Source: Imperialibacter sp965651695
GTDB lineage: Bacteria > Bacteroidota > Bacteroidia > Cytophagales > Cyclobacteriaceae
Reading direction: 5' to 3'
DNA length: 64,000 nucleotides
Assembly (NCBI GenBank): GCA_965651695.1
Contig: CBFGTI010000002.1
Coordinates: forward strand, 33,545 to 97,544
The notes beneath the pieces were generated by a model. It was not told the origin of the DNA. It did no database searches and saw only the letters and a list, made by a program, of their open reading frames with translations. Every line of letters starts with the position of its first letter. The stretch's first letter is position 1. Below are positions 43,737 to 53,084 of the stretch, piece by piece. Made by a program: the position numbers and the translations under genes.

Positions 43737-46700
43737 CTATTCTCCCACCATTACAAAAGCTCCCCAATAGTAGGGATGATCATAAGTCTCCCTTACTCGC
43801 AGCTGCGCATTGGTAAAAGCTTCTTTTTTCGACTTACCCTGCAGCCAATTCTGATAAAACTGCGTCATAAGCATCTGAGTGGCGTCGTCGTTCACCTTCC
43901 ACAAACTCATTATGAGGGCTTCGGCGCCAGCTATTTGAAACGACCGCTGCAAACCATACACACCCTCGCCACTTCTCAACTCGCCACGACCCGTTTCGCA
44001 CGCCGACAGCACCACCAGCTCCGTACCATTCAGTTGAAGGTTCATGGCTTCGTAAGCTGTAAAAATTCCGTTTTCAGTTTGGTTGTAGTAATTACCCTTC
44101 ACCGTTTCCTCAGCGCCTGCCAGCAGCAGGCCCGACCGAAGCAACGGATTCTTTTTGCTTTGTGCGGTTTCAATTCCCAATTGCAGGTCGTTTCCTTCGT
44201 CCACATCGTCGAGAAAAAAGCCGTGCGTGGCTATGTGCAGCACCCGGGGACTTTGCACCGACTTGAGCTCTTCCTCCAGCGCTTCTCTTCCCAAAAAGAG
44301 TTGGGCTTCCCAGCTGTTTTTGGTAAGGAGAGCCGAAATCGCTTCGGTTTCCTGTTTGGTGCCTTTCAATTCGCTAAAACCAAACCGGGTTAAATCCACG
44401 TCCCTTTCAATGGCAAAAGCCGACCCTGCTCCCCGTTGTTCGGTATAGGTTTCGATATCACGATGCGACAGACTGTAGCTCGGAAAGCCAAATAACGACG
44501 CGACTGTGCGTCGGTCTTTTTTTGCAGAGTTTCCGCGGAGTGCCAGCATGTCCCTGGTGCTTGTGAGTGAGGTTACGCTGTAGTCGTCCAGCACATAGCT
44601 GCCGTCCATTCGCCGAAATGCACTGACATTCAGCTGGTTGTATATTCCGTCCGGCGAAAAGTACACTGTCTTTTTGCCGCGAAGTATAGCATCAATAGGT
44701 GCCCAGTATTGTGCATAAGAATAAGCATCGGCCTGCTGAAACTGAATGGATGCCCTGTAGCTTTTATAATACCGGCCTTCCAGCTCGTTGCCATTGGGAA
44801 GCACCACCAGCGTTGGCGATTTTTGGGTTTCGCTGGTAAGAATAAGCGCGGCATAAATAACTGAATCGGTCCGTAGCTTATCAAAATACCGGAATCTTAC
44901 TATTTCCACGGCCGCCTCGGTTGGTGTTAACAGCCGCTGAATATCCTCCCACTTTACTTTGGCGTTCCTGGTTTCTTCTGCCAGCCCTTTCACGTCGAGG
45001 CTCAATTCGCTCTCGTAAGCTGTAGCACGGCTCTCCAGCGAATCGAGGTTTATTCGCTCCTGTGCCAGTAGTTCCCGTGAATAGCCATAGTATTTTACCA
45101 ACTGCTCCTTCAGACTCACATAATCAAAATATTTGGCAATAATGGTGCTATCGCCGCTATTGAGGATGCGCCGCCGCTCTCTCGTGCTGGTGCTCAGCAA
45201 CAAAGATTTGGTTTGTATCTGATTGTTGTACATCTGCCCTACCACCGCCTCATTGTCCTTGCTTGCAGCCAAAGCATAAGTGTTGTAATTCTCGAAATCG
45301 CCACGGTAGGCATTCCAAAAGTCGGCTTTTTGCTTTTCACTCATGTAGTGAAACTCGTTGGTAATGCGATTGAGCAGCAGGCCGGTAACCGAATCGAAGT
45401 ATTTTCCGGCCTTATCAAGCTTTCCCCACGACAGGTAGAGTTCAGCCAGGTTGTTTTCATGATTCACCCTGTCGAGGTCTCGCACGGTTTCGTAGTAGTC
45501 GAACCGTTTGGCTGCCTCCGTATACATTTTCTCCGCCAGCTCATACTCACCTTTCAAAAGTTTTACAAAGGCAAGGTTGTTTGTGTAAACGAAGTAGTCT
45601 CCCGATTCCTTTCCTCCACGTTTGGTGGCGCCCTCCAGGGCCATGGTGAGGTAGATGTCGGCCTGGGCAATATTATTCTGATAGGCGTAAGAAAGGCCCA
45701 TCAGGTTATAAAACGTCAAATAAGAATAGCTGCTTACATCGTCGATAGAGTCGAGATAGGAAATGGCTTCCTCAGCTACTTCTATTGTTCTGCCGGGTTT
45801 GTGCCACCGCCTGTATAAGCCGGCGAGCTGCTCCAGCGCATTTACATAGTAGTAGGTTTTTTTGCCGCGGAGCGTAGCTTGTTTCTCCAGCAATTGATTA
45901 AACATAGCCTCGGCTTCGTCGTAGCGGCCAAGGCTTTCGTACAAACTAGCCAAATCGGAAAAAGCGCTGATGTAATCGAAAGAATTAGTACCAAAACTTG
46001 AAGCATACACCTGCTGTACATCTTCAAGAATGGCCAGCGACTCCTTGTATTTCTCCATGGCAAAGTAAATGTCCGATTGTATCTCCCTGTACCATGCATA
46101 CTTCGGGCTTTTTGTGCCGTACACCCTTTTTACAATTTCAATCGACGGCTCTATGTACAACATGGCCTTTTCGGTTTTACCCTGGCGGTAATAAAATTGA
46201 GCGAGCTGGCTTAGATAGTATGCGTAGTTCAGCGAATTTCTGCCCTCCCACTTTTCCGACTTACCCAATAGCCGTTTGTATGCGTTCTCAGCCTCCTGGT
46301 AGTTGCCCGCATACGAATAGTTAAGAGCCTCCTCCTCAAGAAAGTTGATGTCGGTTTCCTCAAACCCCGCCACCTGTTTTATGCTCGCCAGTATACTTCT
46401 GCCTTCAGCTACCATTGCCCGGGCTTCCTCAATCTGGCCGTTGTTTCGGTAGCATATCGCCAGCGACTGCAGGGTGTTGAGGTAGGTAACCGATTGCCTG
46501 CCTGCAAGCCTTTCCTTCTTTTCAAGTGCCTGCCTGTAAAGAGAAATGGCATTGGTGTGGTTGCCCTGAATGCGGTGGTGGTAAGCCAGCTCGACGAGAA
46601 AATACACGTAGTCGGCACTTTCAACAGCCGACCGCTCTTCAAACAGCTTGAGCGCCCTTATCAGGTACGGAGTGGCTTCTTTGTAGGTATCTTTGTCTTC

Positions 46701-49700
46701 ATAAATATTGGCTATGTCGCTCAACAGGTAGGCGTACTCGATGTAATAGGCATCGACTGCCTTCGAATAGTATTTTTCTGCCACTGCATAGCTTTTCAGC
46801 GCCTCTTCAAAAGCAAATTGCCTGTAGGCCATTTTTCCTTTCGACCGGTAAGTGGCGGCCAGATAAAATTCGTCCTCCCGCTCAAATTTTTGCAGGTAAC
46901 TGATAATATTTTCGGCCATAACATTGCCCTTGTGCCATTGGCTGGCCGTAATGTAAAGCTCGAGTAGTAAATACATTGCGTGCGTGTATTTGCTATTATG
47001 CCTGGTGGCGTCCAGCACGTTCATAGCCTTTTGAAAGCTTTGCTCAGCAACGGTATAGTCGTTGGCATACAGGTTTTGCTGCACTACGCCCAGCCCCTGA
47101 TAGCTATCGGACAGGAGGCCCGGCTCGGGCACTTGAAGAGACTGAAGCTGCTTTATGGCCTGGTTGTACAAAGCTTCGGCTCCCCGGTAGTTGTACCGCT
47201 TAATGTTAAGCTTTGCTTTTGTGAGTAAAGCATCAGGGTAAATCCGGTTGGTAAGCAAACTGTTTTGCACACACCTGGCAAGTAAGGTATCGGCATATGC
47301 TTCTCCGGCATACACATCTCCCCTTACATAGTGGTAATCGGCCAGTTCAAGGAAATTGTACAGAAAATTCACATCGACAGTGTCTTGCTTTTTTCGATGA
47401 TTCGCAATGGCCAGCTCGTAGTAGTGCCGGGCACTATCGGGCTTTGCCAGGTGATCGTAGATGTACCCGGAAAATCGCAGAGCGTCGGTAAAAGTGCGGT
47501 CTTTCTCCAGGTTATTGCTTTCAGTGTACGAAATTACCTCCCTGAACATCTTCAGTGCCTCGGCGTATCGTGTGTCTTTGTAGTAAATATCCGCAAGTGT
47601 ATACAAGTCCAGAGCTATGTAAGTGGGCTCTCCGTCAGTGTTGAGGCGATAGTCGAGATCCTGCTTAATCTGGTTAGCTGCCCGCTGCACTTCCCCTAAG
47701 TAGAAATAGGAATAAGCCAAAAAACGGTTGTCTACCAGGTAAAAGGTATTGTCCTTGCCCCTTAGCCTTTCTACTATGGGTAGCGTAATGTTGTATGCAG
47801 CTACGGCTTCCTGGTACCTCGAAAGTTCAGTATAAGTGTACGCCAAATCGCTTAGCACATAAGCATAGTTGTACGATGTATCGCCCTCAATTCTCTTGAT
47901 TTGCTTTAAGGTCTGGAGGTAATACTTCTCGGCGGCGTCATAATCGTAGAGGTTTTTATTTACAGTGGCCAATAGTTGCCGGTACCTGTGATACCCCTTT
48001 TCCTTTTTACTGAACTCTTCTCTCCACTCCTTTTTCGCAAGTTTCAATACGTCGCCGAGCTCATCTACCTGCCTGCGCACCGACAGCGTAAAGGCGCTGT
48101 CGTAGAGATTCTCAAAATTGATCAACAGGCCATTATTAAACCTGTCGGTCCGGAGCAACTTTCCCTGGCTGTCATAGTATTGCCACTCGCCGTGCTGGTA
48201 ATTCAGTTTGTTGAGTCCTTTCGATTCTACCTGTCCGTTGGGGTGGTAGTAAACCCACAGGCTGTCTTTTAGGTCATCTTTCCAGTAGCCCTCACTGGTT
48301 TTGCGCCCCAAACTATCGTAGTAAGTCCACAGGCCGGCTCCCTTGCCATTTACAGTTTCGCCGGTATAGCTTAATTGGCCGTTGGGGTGATAGTATCTCC
48401 ATACTCCCATGCGCATATCGTCCAGCTCCTCGCCTTCCGACCCGGTTGCCCCGTTATCGTAAAAATATGTCCAATGGCCCACCGACTGATCGTTTTTATA
48501 CTCCCCCCGGGAGGAAACCCAGCCATTTTGGTGATAATACGTCCAGGTGCCCTCGCGGCTTCCGTTTTCATACCGGCCCTCCGATTTCTTTACCCCATTT
48601 TCAAAAAAATAGAAGAAATCCCCATGTTGCACGCTATTTACGTACCCCCCTTTGCTCTTTGGGTTTCCATTGGGCCAGTACATTTCGATATAGCCATTGC
48701 TTAAATCATTTTTAAAAAAACCTTTGTATTCCAGCTGCCCGTTGTCATAGTAAAATTCCCACTCGCCCTCTCTGCTGTCACCTTTCATCACTCCTTTTTG
48801 CACCAGTACGCCATCCTGATTGTAAAAGACCTTCATTCCATCCCTTACATCATTGTGGTAAATTACCCTGCTCTGAATACTGCCGTCAGGATAATAGTAT
48901 ACCCATTCCCCTTCTTTTTTTCCGTCAATCATGGCACCTTCGTTAAGTAGATATCCTTCTTCTGCGTAAGACTTCAGGTGTCCGTGCCATTGGCCATTTA
49001 GTGCATCTCCTTCAGTTTCCACCTGCCCGTTTTCATAATAATACGTCCATCTGCCGCTGTCGAGGTCGTGCAGGTAATAACCGTGCGCCCTGAGCCGGCC
49101 GCTGGGGTGGTAGAACCTCCATTCATCTTCATAAAGCCCTTCTTTAATTGCGCCTGCAGACGATACCTGGCCGTTTTCGTGATAAAACTCGAAGAACCCG
49201 TTCCGCTCGCCATCGCGGTATGTCCCTTTTTCCTTCGGATTTCCGTTGTCGTGGTACAAGGCGAAAAGGCCGCTGAATTTGCCGTCGACGTAAGTAGCTT
49301 GCTGGGCTACCTTCCCGTTGGCACCATAGAAGGTAAATTCGCCTACGTTCTTATCGTTGGTATACAAACCGCGGGTTTCCAACTGCCCGTTAGCGTGGTA
49401 GAATTCCCAATGGCCGTTCATCCTGTTGTGTTGCATTCGTCCCGCAGACTTTAAGGTGCCGTCGTCGTAAAAGCTTCTTAGCTCGCCGTGCAGGTCTCCT
49501 TTGTGGTAATTGGCCACCGTCGAAACATTGCCATAGGTATTGTAGAAGGTGGCCTCGCCGTGGATGGTATCGGGGTTAAAGGAAAGCAGGTATCCCTCCC
49601 ATTGCTTAATTCCGTTAACGAAGAAATCCCGCACCTTTCCGCTGGGTTTCCCGTGGTCAAAAGTGATGAGCCGGTAATAAAAGGCGCCGGTTGGGCCGGG

Positions 49701-49853
49701 CAGCACTTTTGCGTAGGCACTGTCGTAAAAAATAGCCCATTCTCCATGCTTCAGTCCGAGCGAATCAAGCAGATTGGGCCGCTGAGGCACCTGGGCAAAA
49801 AGGGGATAGCAAAGGATGCAAAGAAATAAACTCAGGCCAATGGGGCGAAACAT
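43737..49853 (-). CDS. giant exported YwqK-repeat / TPR / CHAT protease-like protein
   Basis: 2038 residues. Signal peptide at 1-21 (CYPLFAQ). Residues ~30-590 hold about 20 YwqK/MORN-like units of ~23 residues with the pattern G-x-W-x-(Y/F)-Y-x-x-NG-x-x-x-x-x-G. Residues ~600-1560 are tetratricopeptide repeats, many with paired Tyr and Ala. A helical linker follows, then a CHAT caspase-like domain from about 1680. Its catalytic dyad is intact: His1877 in HIATHGFFLD and Cys1952 in VLSACETGRGE. CHAT proteins cleave partner proteins on a signal. The signal peptide puts this one in the periplasm or at the surface. The target is unknown. It may be read through from ccoI, 116 bases upstream. Confidence 0.9.
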   Translation of the reverse strand: MFRPIGLSLFLCILCYPLFAQVPQRPNLLDSLGLKHGEWAIFYDSAYAKVLPGPTGAFYYRLITFDHGKPSGKVRDFFVNGIKQWEGYLLSFNPDTIHGEATFYNTYGNVSTVANYHKGDLHGELRSFYDDGTLKSAGRMQHNRMNGHWEFYHANGQLETRGLYTNDKNVGEFTFYGANGKVAQQATYVDGKFSGLFALYHDNGNPKEKGTYRDGERNGFFEFYHENGQVSSAGAIKEGLYEDEWRFYHPSGRLRAHGYYLHDLDSGRWTYYYENGQVETEGDALNGQWHGHLKSYAEEGYLLNEGAMIDGKKEGEWVYYYPDGSIQSRVIYHNDVRDGMKVFYNQDGVLVQKGVMKGDSREGEWEFYYDNGQLEYKGFFKNDLSNGYIEMYWPNGNPKSKGGYVNSVQHGDFFYFFENGVKKSEGRYENGSREGTWTYYHQNGWVSSRGEYKNDQSVGHWTYFYDNGATGSEGEELDDMRMGVWRYYHPNGQLSYTGETVNGKGAGLWTYYDSLGRKTSEGYWKDDLKDSLWVYYHPNGQVESKGLNKLNYQHGEWQYYDSQGKLLRTDRFNNGLLINFENLYDSAFTLSVRRQVDELGDVLKLAKKEWREEFSKKEKGYHRYRQLLATVNKNLYDYDAAEKYYLQTLKQIKRIEGDTSYNYAYVLSDLAYTYTELSRYQEAVAAYNITLPIVERLRGKDNTFYLVDNRFLAYSYFYLGEVQRAANQIKQDLDYRLNTDGEPTYIALDLYTLADIYYKDTRYAEALKMFREVISYTESNNLEKDRTFTDALRFSGYIYDHLAKPDSARHYYELAIANHRKKQDTVDVNFLYNFLELADYHYVRGDVYAGEAYADTLLARCVQNSLLTNRIYPDALLTKAKLNIKRYNYRGAEALYNQAIKQLQSLQVPEPGLLSDSYQGLGVVQQNLYANDYTVAEQSFQKAMNVLDATRHNSKYTHAMYLLLELYITASQWHKGNVMAENIISYLQKFEREDEFYLAATYRSKGKMAYRQFAFEEALKSYAVAEKYYSKAVDAYYIEYAYLLSDIANIYEDKDTYKEATPYLIRALKLFEERSAVESADYVYFLVELAYHHRIQGNHTNAISLYRQALEKKERLAGRQSVTYLNTLQSLAICYRNNGQIEEARAMVAEGRSILASIKQVAGFEETDINFLEEEALNYSYAGNYQEAENAYKRLLGKSEKWEGRNSLNYAYYLSQLAQFYYRQGKTEKAMLYIEPSIEIVKRVYGTKSPKYAWYREIQSDIYFAMEKYKESLAILEDVQQVYASSFGTNSFDYISAFSDLASLYESLGRYDEAEAMFNQLLEKQATLRGKKTYYYVNALEQLAGLYRRWHKPGRTIEVAEEAISYLDSIDDVSSYSYLTFYNLMGLSYAYQNNIAQADIYLTMALEGATKRGGKESGDYFVYTNNLAFVKLLKGEYELAEKMYTEAAKRFDYYETVRDLDRVNHENNLAELYLSWGKLDKAGKYFDSVTGLLLNRITNEFHYMSEKQKADFWNAYRGDFENYNTYALAASKDNEAVVGQMYNNQIQTKSLLLSTSTRERRRILNSGDSTIIAKYFDYVSLKEQLVKYYGYSRELLAQERINLDSLESRATAYESELSLDVKGLAEETRNAKVKWEDIQRLLTPTEAAVEIVRFRYFDKLRTDSVIYAALILTSETQKSPTLVVLPNGNELEGRYYKSYRASIQFQQADAYSYAQYWAPIDAILRGKKTVYFSPDGIYNQLNVSAFRRMDGSYVLDDYSVTSLTSTRDMLALRGNSAKKDRRTVASLFGFPSYSLSHRDIETYTEQRGAGSAFAIERDVDLTRFGFSELKGTKQETEAISALLTKNSWEAQLFLGREALEEELKSVQSPRVLHIATHGFFLDDVDEGNDLQLGIETAQSKKNPLLRSGLLLAGAEETVKGNYYNQTENGIFTAYEAMNLQLNGTELVVLSACETGRGELRSGEGVYGLQRSFQIAGAEALIMSLWKVNDDATQMLMTQFYQNWLQGKSKKEAFTNAQLRVRETYDHPYYWGAFVMVGE

Positions 49854-49866
49854 GTCTTCAGATAGT

Positions 49867-49882
49867 TTGGTCGATCAACCAA
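49867..49882. promoter_or_regulatory. near-perfect palindrome before the CHAT gene
   Basis: TTGGTCGATCAACCAA, 16 bases with one mismatched pair, 13 bases upstream of the CHAT-protein start. The position fits an operator or a start-site hairpin. Confidence 0.35.
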
Positions 49883-49918
49883 TTTAGCTGAAATCACAAC
49901 GCCGTCAAGTCTTCCTTC

Positions 49919-49946
49919 GAATTCGGGAGCATTTACACCCGAATTC
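49919..49946. repeat. 9-bp inverted repeat between ccoI and the CHAT gene
   Basis: GAATTCGGG (49919-49927) and CCCGAATTC (49938-49946), perfect arms with a 10-base loop, 24 bases after the ccoI stop. There is no T run on the minus strand, so it may be an mRNA-stabilising or processing hairpin, or a weak terminator. Confidence 0.5.
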
Positions 49947-49969
49947 CGGCATAAAATACCCCAAAAGGG

Positions 49970-52366
49970 TTACGCCTTCACCAGCAATTTTCGGTAGTTC
50001 AACGTAACAAGTAGCGTAACAAGGCCTACTACCGTTACTGAGCTTAGTGGCATAAGAATGGCTGACACCAGTGGGGTTAAATTGCCGGTAACAGCAAACG
50101 AAAGGCCCACGATGTTGTACAAAAAGGAGACTCCAAAGGCGATATATACCACGCTAAGCGACTTTTTGCTGAAGGAAATAAACCCGTCGAGGTTTGCAAG
50201 CTCAGTTCCTTTTAAAATAGCGTCAGAAGCCGGGGAGAACTGGTTAAGGTCGTCGACAACTACCACGCCTGTATCGGCTTGTTTAAGCGCACCTGCGTCG
50301 TTGAGGCCGTCTCCAATCATTAGGGTATTGCTCCGATGCTGCACTCGTTCAAGGTACTGTAGTTTGTCTTCAGGCTTCTGGCCGAAAGCCAGCTCGTGAA
50401 AGTAGGGGGCGAGGTATTGTTGCTCCCGGGCATTGTCGCCACTAAGCAGGTGCAGCGAAAACTGCGATTTCATTCGGCGGAGCATATCCAAAATCCCCGG
50501 CCGGTAGCTGTTTCGCACTACAAAGCCCCCTTTGTATGCACGGTCAACTTCTACGTGCACCATGGCTTCGCTATTTGCTTCGACATTGAGAAACTCGCCC
50601 GATCCCACCTTTACATTCTTGCCATTAACGGTAGCCTCTATGCCTTTGCCCCTGGTTTCGCTAAAGCCGGTAACGGGCACCAACGGGAAGTCTCTGAAAT
50701 GGTCGGCAATCATACGGCTGTAGGGGTGCAGGCTTTGTGAGCAGGCGCTTCTTATTGCCGATTTTTCCCAATCGGTCAATTCAGCCGAAAAACTGATTTC
50801 GGCTTGCCGGTTTTGTGTGATCGTACCCGTTTTGTCGAACACAAGCTGCCGTACTCTGGCCAGTTTTTCCACTACAGTGGCATTTTTGAGGTACAGGTTT
50901 TTGCGCCCCATGTACCGCATGGTTTGCCCGTAGGTAAACGGCACCACCAGGGCCAGGGCACAGGGGCACGCCACTATTAAAATAGACGTAACCACATTCC
51001 ACACATTGGCAGGATTGATAAAAAACCACACAATGCCGGCCACAAGTGCAATTAAAAGTATCCGCACCGTAAAATGCTTGCCAAGCCGCTGGGCTATGTC
51101 GTACATCGACTCCCGCTCCTCGGTAAAAACCTGCTGATTCCACAGCCTGGTGAGGTAGCTCGCTTCAAGCTTTCGCGTTACCAGCAGCCGGATGGTTTTT
51201 CCCTGCTGCCGCCCACCGGCGAAAACTTTGTCGCCTTCATGCTTGTGTTCGGGGGAGGCCTCGCCGGTTACGAAGCTGTAATCGATCACTCCCTCGCCTT
51301 CAATTATTTCGCCATCTACGGGTATCAGCTCATCGTGGTGAATCAGTATTACGTCGTTTTCCTGCACCTTCTCCAGCGGTGTAGGCACCACTTCTTTACC
51401 CAATATTTTATTTACAGCAATGGGAAAAAACGACTTAAAGTCTCTATCGAAAGAAAGGGCCTGATAAGTTTTGTTTTGGTACCACCGGCCTATCAGCAAA
51501 AAAAAGACTAACCCCGTAAGCGAGTCTACATAGCCGTGGCCTGTTTGCGAAATGATCTCGTAATAGCTGCGCAAAAATAGCGTAACAATGCCCAGGGCTA
51601 TAGGCACATCCATGCCAACAAATTTCTTCTTCAGTCCTTTCCATGATGATGTAAAATAATCGGCGCCGCTATAAAACGCCACGGGAAGGGCAAGCAGCAT
51701 ATTCACCACACCAAACAGCATCTGAAAATCCTTTTCCAGTGCAAAATTGGAATCGAGGTACTCGGGCAAACTGGTGAGCATGGAGTTGCCAAAACAAAAC
51801 CCGGCCACTGCTATTTTCAGCCCGAGCGACTTACTGGTTTTTGCATCTTGCTTTTGCCTGTTCGATGCCAGGTTGATTTCGGGCGTGTACCCAATGGAGG
51901 CCAGAAAATTGGCCAATTCACTCAACTGAAGGGTGCTGGTATTGAAAAGTATAGAAGCCTGCTTACGTATAAAGTTGACCTGGCAGCGGATAACCCCCGG
52001 CAGTAACCTTGGCAGGTTTTCAAGAAGCCAAATGCAGGAGCTGCAGTGAATTGCCGGCAGCTGCAGGGTAATTCTCGCCACTTTGTCGTTTTCAAAGTCG
52101 AGTAGCTGCTTTCTTATCTCGTCAATATCTACATAGGCAAACCTTGCATCAGAAGTTTTTTTGCCCGGCTTCGTATTCAGTTCGTAATAGTCCGAAAGGC
52201 CCGAGGTGGTTATTAAATCGTATACTGTAACACAGCCCGGGCAGCAAAATTCCTTACCGTCGCTTATAATAGTTTGTTCGCATGCATCGCCGCAGTGGTA
52301 GCAATGCTTTTTTGGGAAAACCGCCTCTTCTTTAGCGCGTTCCAAAACTTGGGATGATTGAGACAT
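49970..52366 (-). CDS. ccoI: copper-translocating P-type ATPase CcoI (FixI)
   Basis: 798 residues. N-terminal Cys-rich motif (CYHCGDAC at 22-29, CCPGC at 41-45), then a heavy-metal domain with HCSSC (107-111), membrane helices, the transport motif Cys467-Pro-Cys469, the phosphorylation site Asp511 in DKTGTITQN, and the hinge GDGLNDAGAL. This layout, with the extra N-terminal Cys cluster, is that of CcoI/FixI, which supplies copper to the cbb3 oxidase. It is split from the oxidase operon by the CHAT and toxin-antitoxin genes. It follows the usp gene by 17 bases. Confidence 0.92.
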   Translation of the reverse strand: MSQSSQVLERAKEEAVFPKKHCYHCGDACEQTIISDGKEFCCPGCVTVYDLITTSGLSDYYELNTKPGKKTSDARFAYVDIDEIRKQLLDFENDKVARITLQLPAIHCSSCIWLLENLPRLLPGVIRCQVNFIRKQASILFNTSTLQLSELANFLASIGYTPEINLASNRQKQDAKTSKSLGLKIAVAGFCFGNSMLTSLPEYLDSNFALEKDFQMLFGVVNMLLALPVAFYSGADYFTSSWKGLKKKFVGMDVPIALGIVTLFLRSYYEIISQTGHGYVDSLTGLVFFLLIGRWYQNKTYQALSFDRDFKSFFPIAVNKILGKEVVPTPLEKVQENDVILIHHDELIPVDGEIIEGEGVIDYSFVTGEASPEHKHEGDKVFAGGRQQGKTIRLLVTRKLEASYLTRLWNQQVFTEERESMYDIAQRLGKHFTVRILLIALVAGIVWFFINPANVWNVVTSILIVACPCALALVVPFTYGQTMRYMGRKNLYLKNATVVEKLARVRQLVFDKTGTITQNRQAEISFSAELTDWEKSAIRSACSQSLHPYSRMIADHFRDFPLVPVTGFSETRGKGIEATVNGKNVKVGSGEFLNVEANSEAMVHVEVDRAYKGGFVVRNSYRPGILDMLRRMKSQFSLHLLSGDNAREQQYLAPYFHELAFGQKPEDKLQYLERVQHRSNTLMIGDGLNDAGALKQADTGVVVVDDLNQFSPASDAILKGTELANLDGFISFSKKSLSVVYIAFGVSFLYNIVGLSFAVTGNLTPLVSAILMPLSSVTVVGLVTLLVTLNYRKLLVKA

Positions 52367-52383
52367 AATTAGAATTGCAGCAT

Positions 52384-52842
52384 TTACACAATCACGTTGG
52401 AATCAGCTACAAGGGGTGTTTCGCTGTTTACCGTTACCGGCACCACCATTACCGGGCATGTTAAGTTTTCTATAATCATACGGGTATGACTTCCCATGTG
52501 GTTGTCCACGTTGCTTGAGTTGGTACCTATCATTATAAGGTCCGTTTTATGATTAGCAGTGTATTTCTTCAGCACTTTCAGGAAATTGCCGTGAAGCAGG
52601 TCGCAGGTGATGGTTAAATTGTGGGAATCGCTCAGTTCCCTAGTCAACCTCTCCATCTTTACCCTAAGTTTTTCAAGGTTTTGCTTTTCGCTTTCCGAAA
52701 GGCGCTCCTTGTGATGCGGGTAAATATGCACCAGGTGAAGCTCTGCCGACAAAGTTTTAGCCATGGCGATACCCGCTTTTACCGCCTGCCAGGCTGCAGG
52801 GCCAAAGTCTGTAGGGACAAGTATATGGCTGAATTGAAACAT
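52384..52842 (-). CDS. universal stress protein (UspA family)
   Basis: 152 residues, single Usp domain: FSHILVPTDFGPAAWQAV at the start, LHLVHIYP, and MIGTNSSNVDNHMGSHTRMII near the end. The ATP-binding G-x2-G-x9-G-S pattern is degenerate (one Gly is replaced), so nucleotide binding is uncertain. It is the first gene of a minus-strand unit with ccoI, and it diverges from the histidine kinase across a region with two TGA-N6-TCA sites. Confidence 0.9.
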   Translation of the reverse strand: MFQFSHILVPTDFGPAAWQAVKAGIAMAKTLSAELHLVHIYPHHKERLSESEKQNLEKLRVKMERLTRELSDSHNLTITCDLLHGNFLKVLKKYTANHKTDLIMIGTNSSNVDNHMGSHTRMIIENLTCPVMVVPVTVNSETPLVADSNVIV

Positions 52843-52890
52843 CTATTAAAGTCTTTGCCCAAAAGTATAGATGTCTCAATTACTGCCACA

Positions 52891-52924
52891 TGAGTTTTGT
52901 CATGGCCCAATTTGAAATATCTCA
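52891..52924. promoter_or_regulatory. two candidate CRP/FNR-family sites, 22 bp apart
   Basis: TGA-GTTTTG-TCA (52891-52902) and TGA-AATATC-TCA (52913-52924). Their centres are 22 bp apart, two helical turns, so dimers would bind on the same face of the DNA. They lie 49-82 bases upstream of the usp start and upstream of the kinase gene on the other side. Confidence 0.5.
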
Positions 52925-53084
52925 TTATGGCCCGAAGTAGCCGCTGCGGGCAGGAAATTGCAAGCTTTTTCGGCCAATGCCAGTACCTTAGAATAGATAC
53001 ATTGTTATATTTGGGTCCCAAAACCACTACAAAGCAATAGAACTCCTACAAAAAATATTTTCCTCTGCAGCTGAAGGAGTCCTG

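Noticed and set aside
45213..45818. 201-codon plus-strand frame opposite the TPR part of the CHAT gene
   Set aside because: Produced by the repeat-rich TPR coding sequence; hydrophobic, motif-free translation.
43959..49853. CRISPR-like periodic repeats in the YwqK coding region
   Set aside because: The periodicity is about 70 bases and degenerate, as expected for repeated protein units, with no identical direct repeats or spacers.
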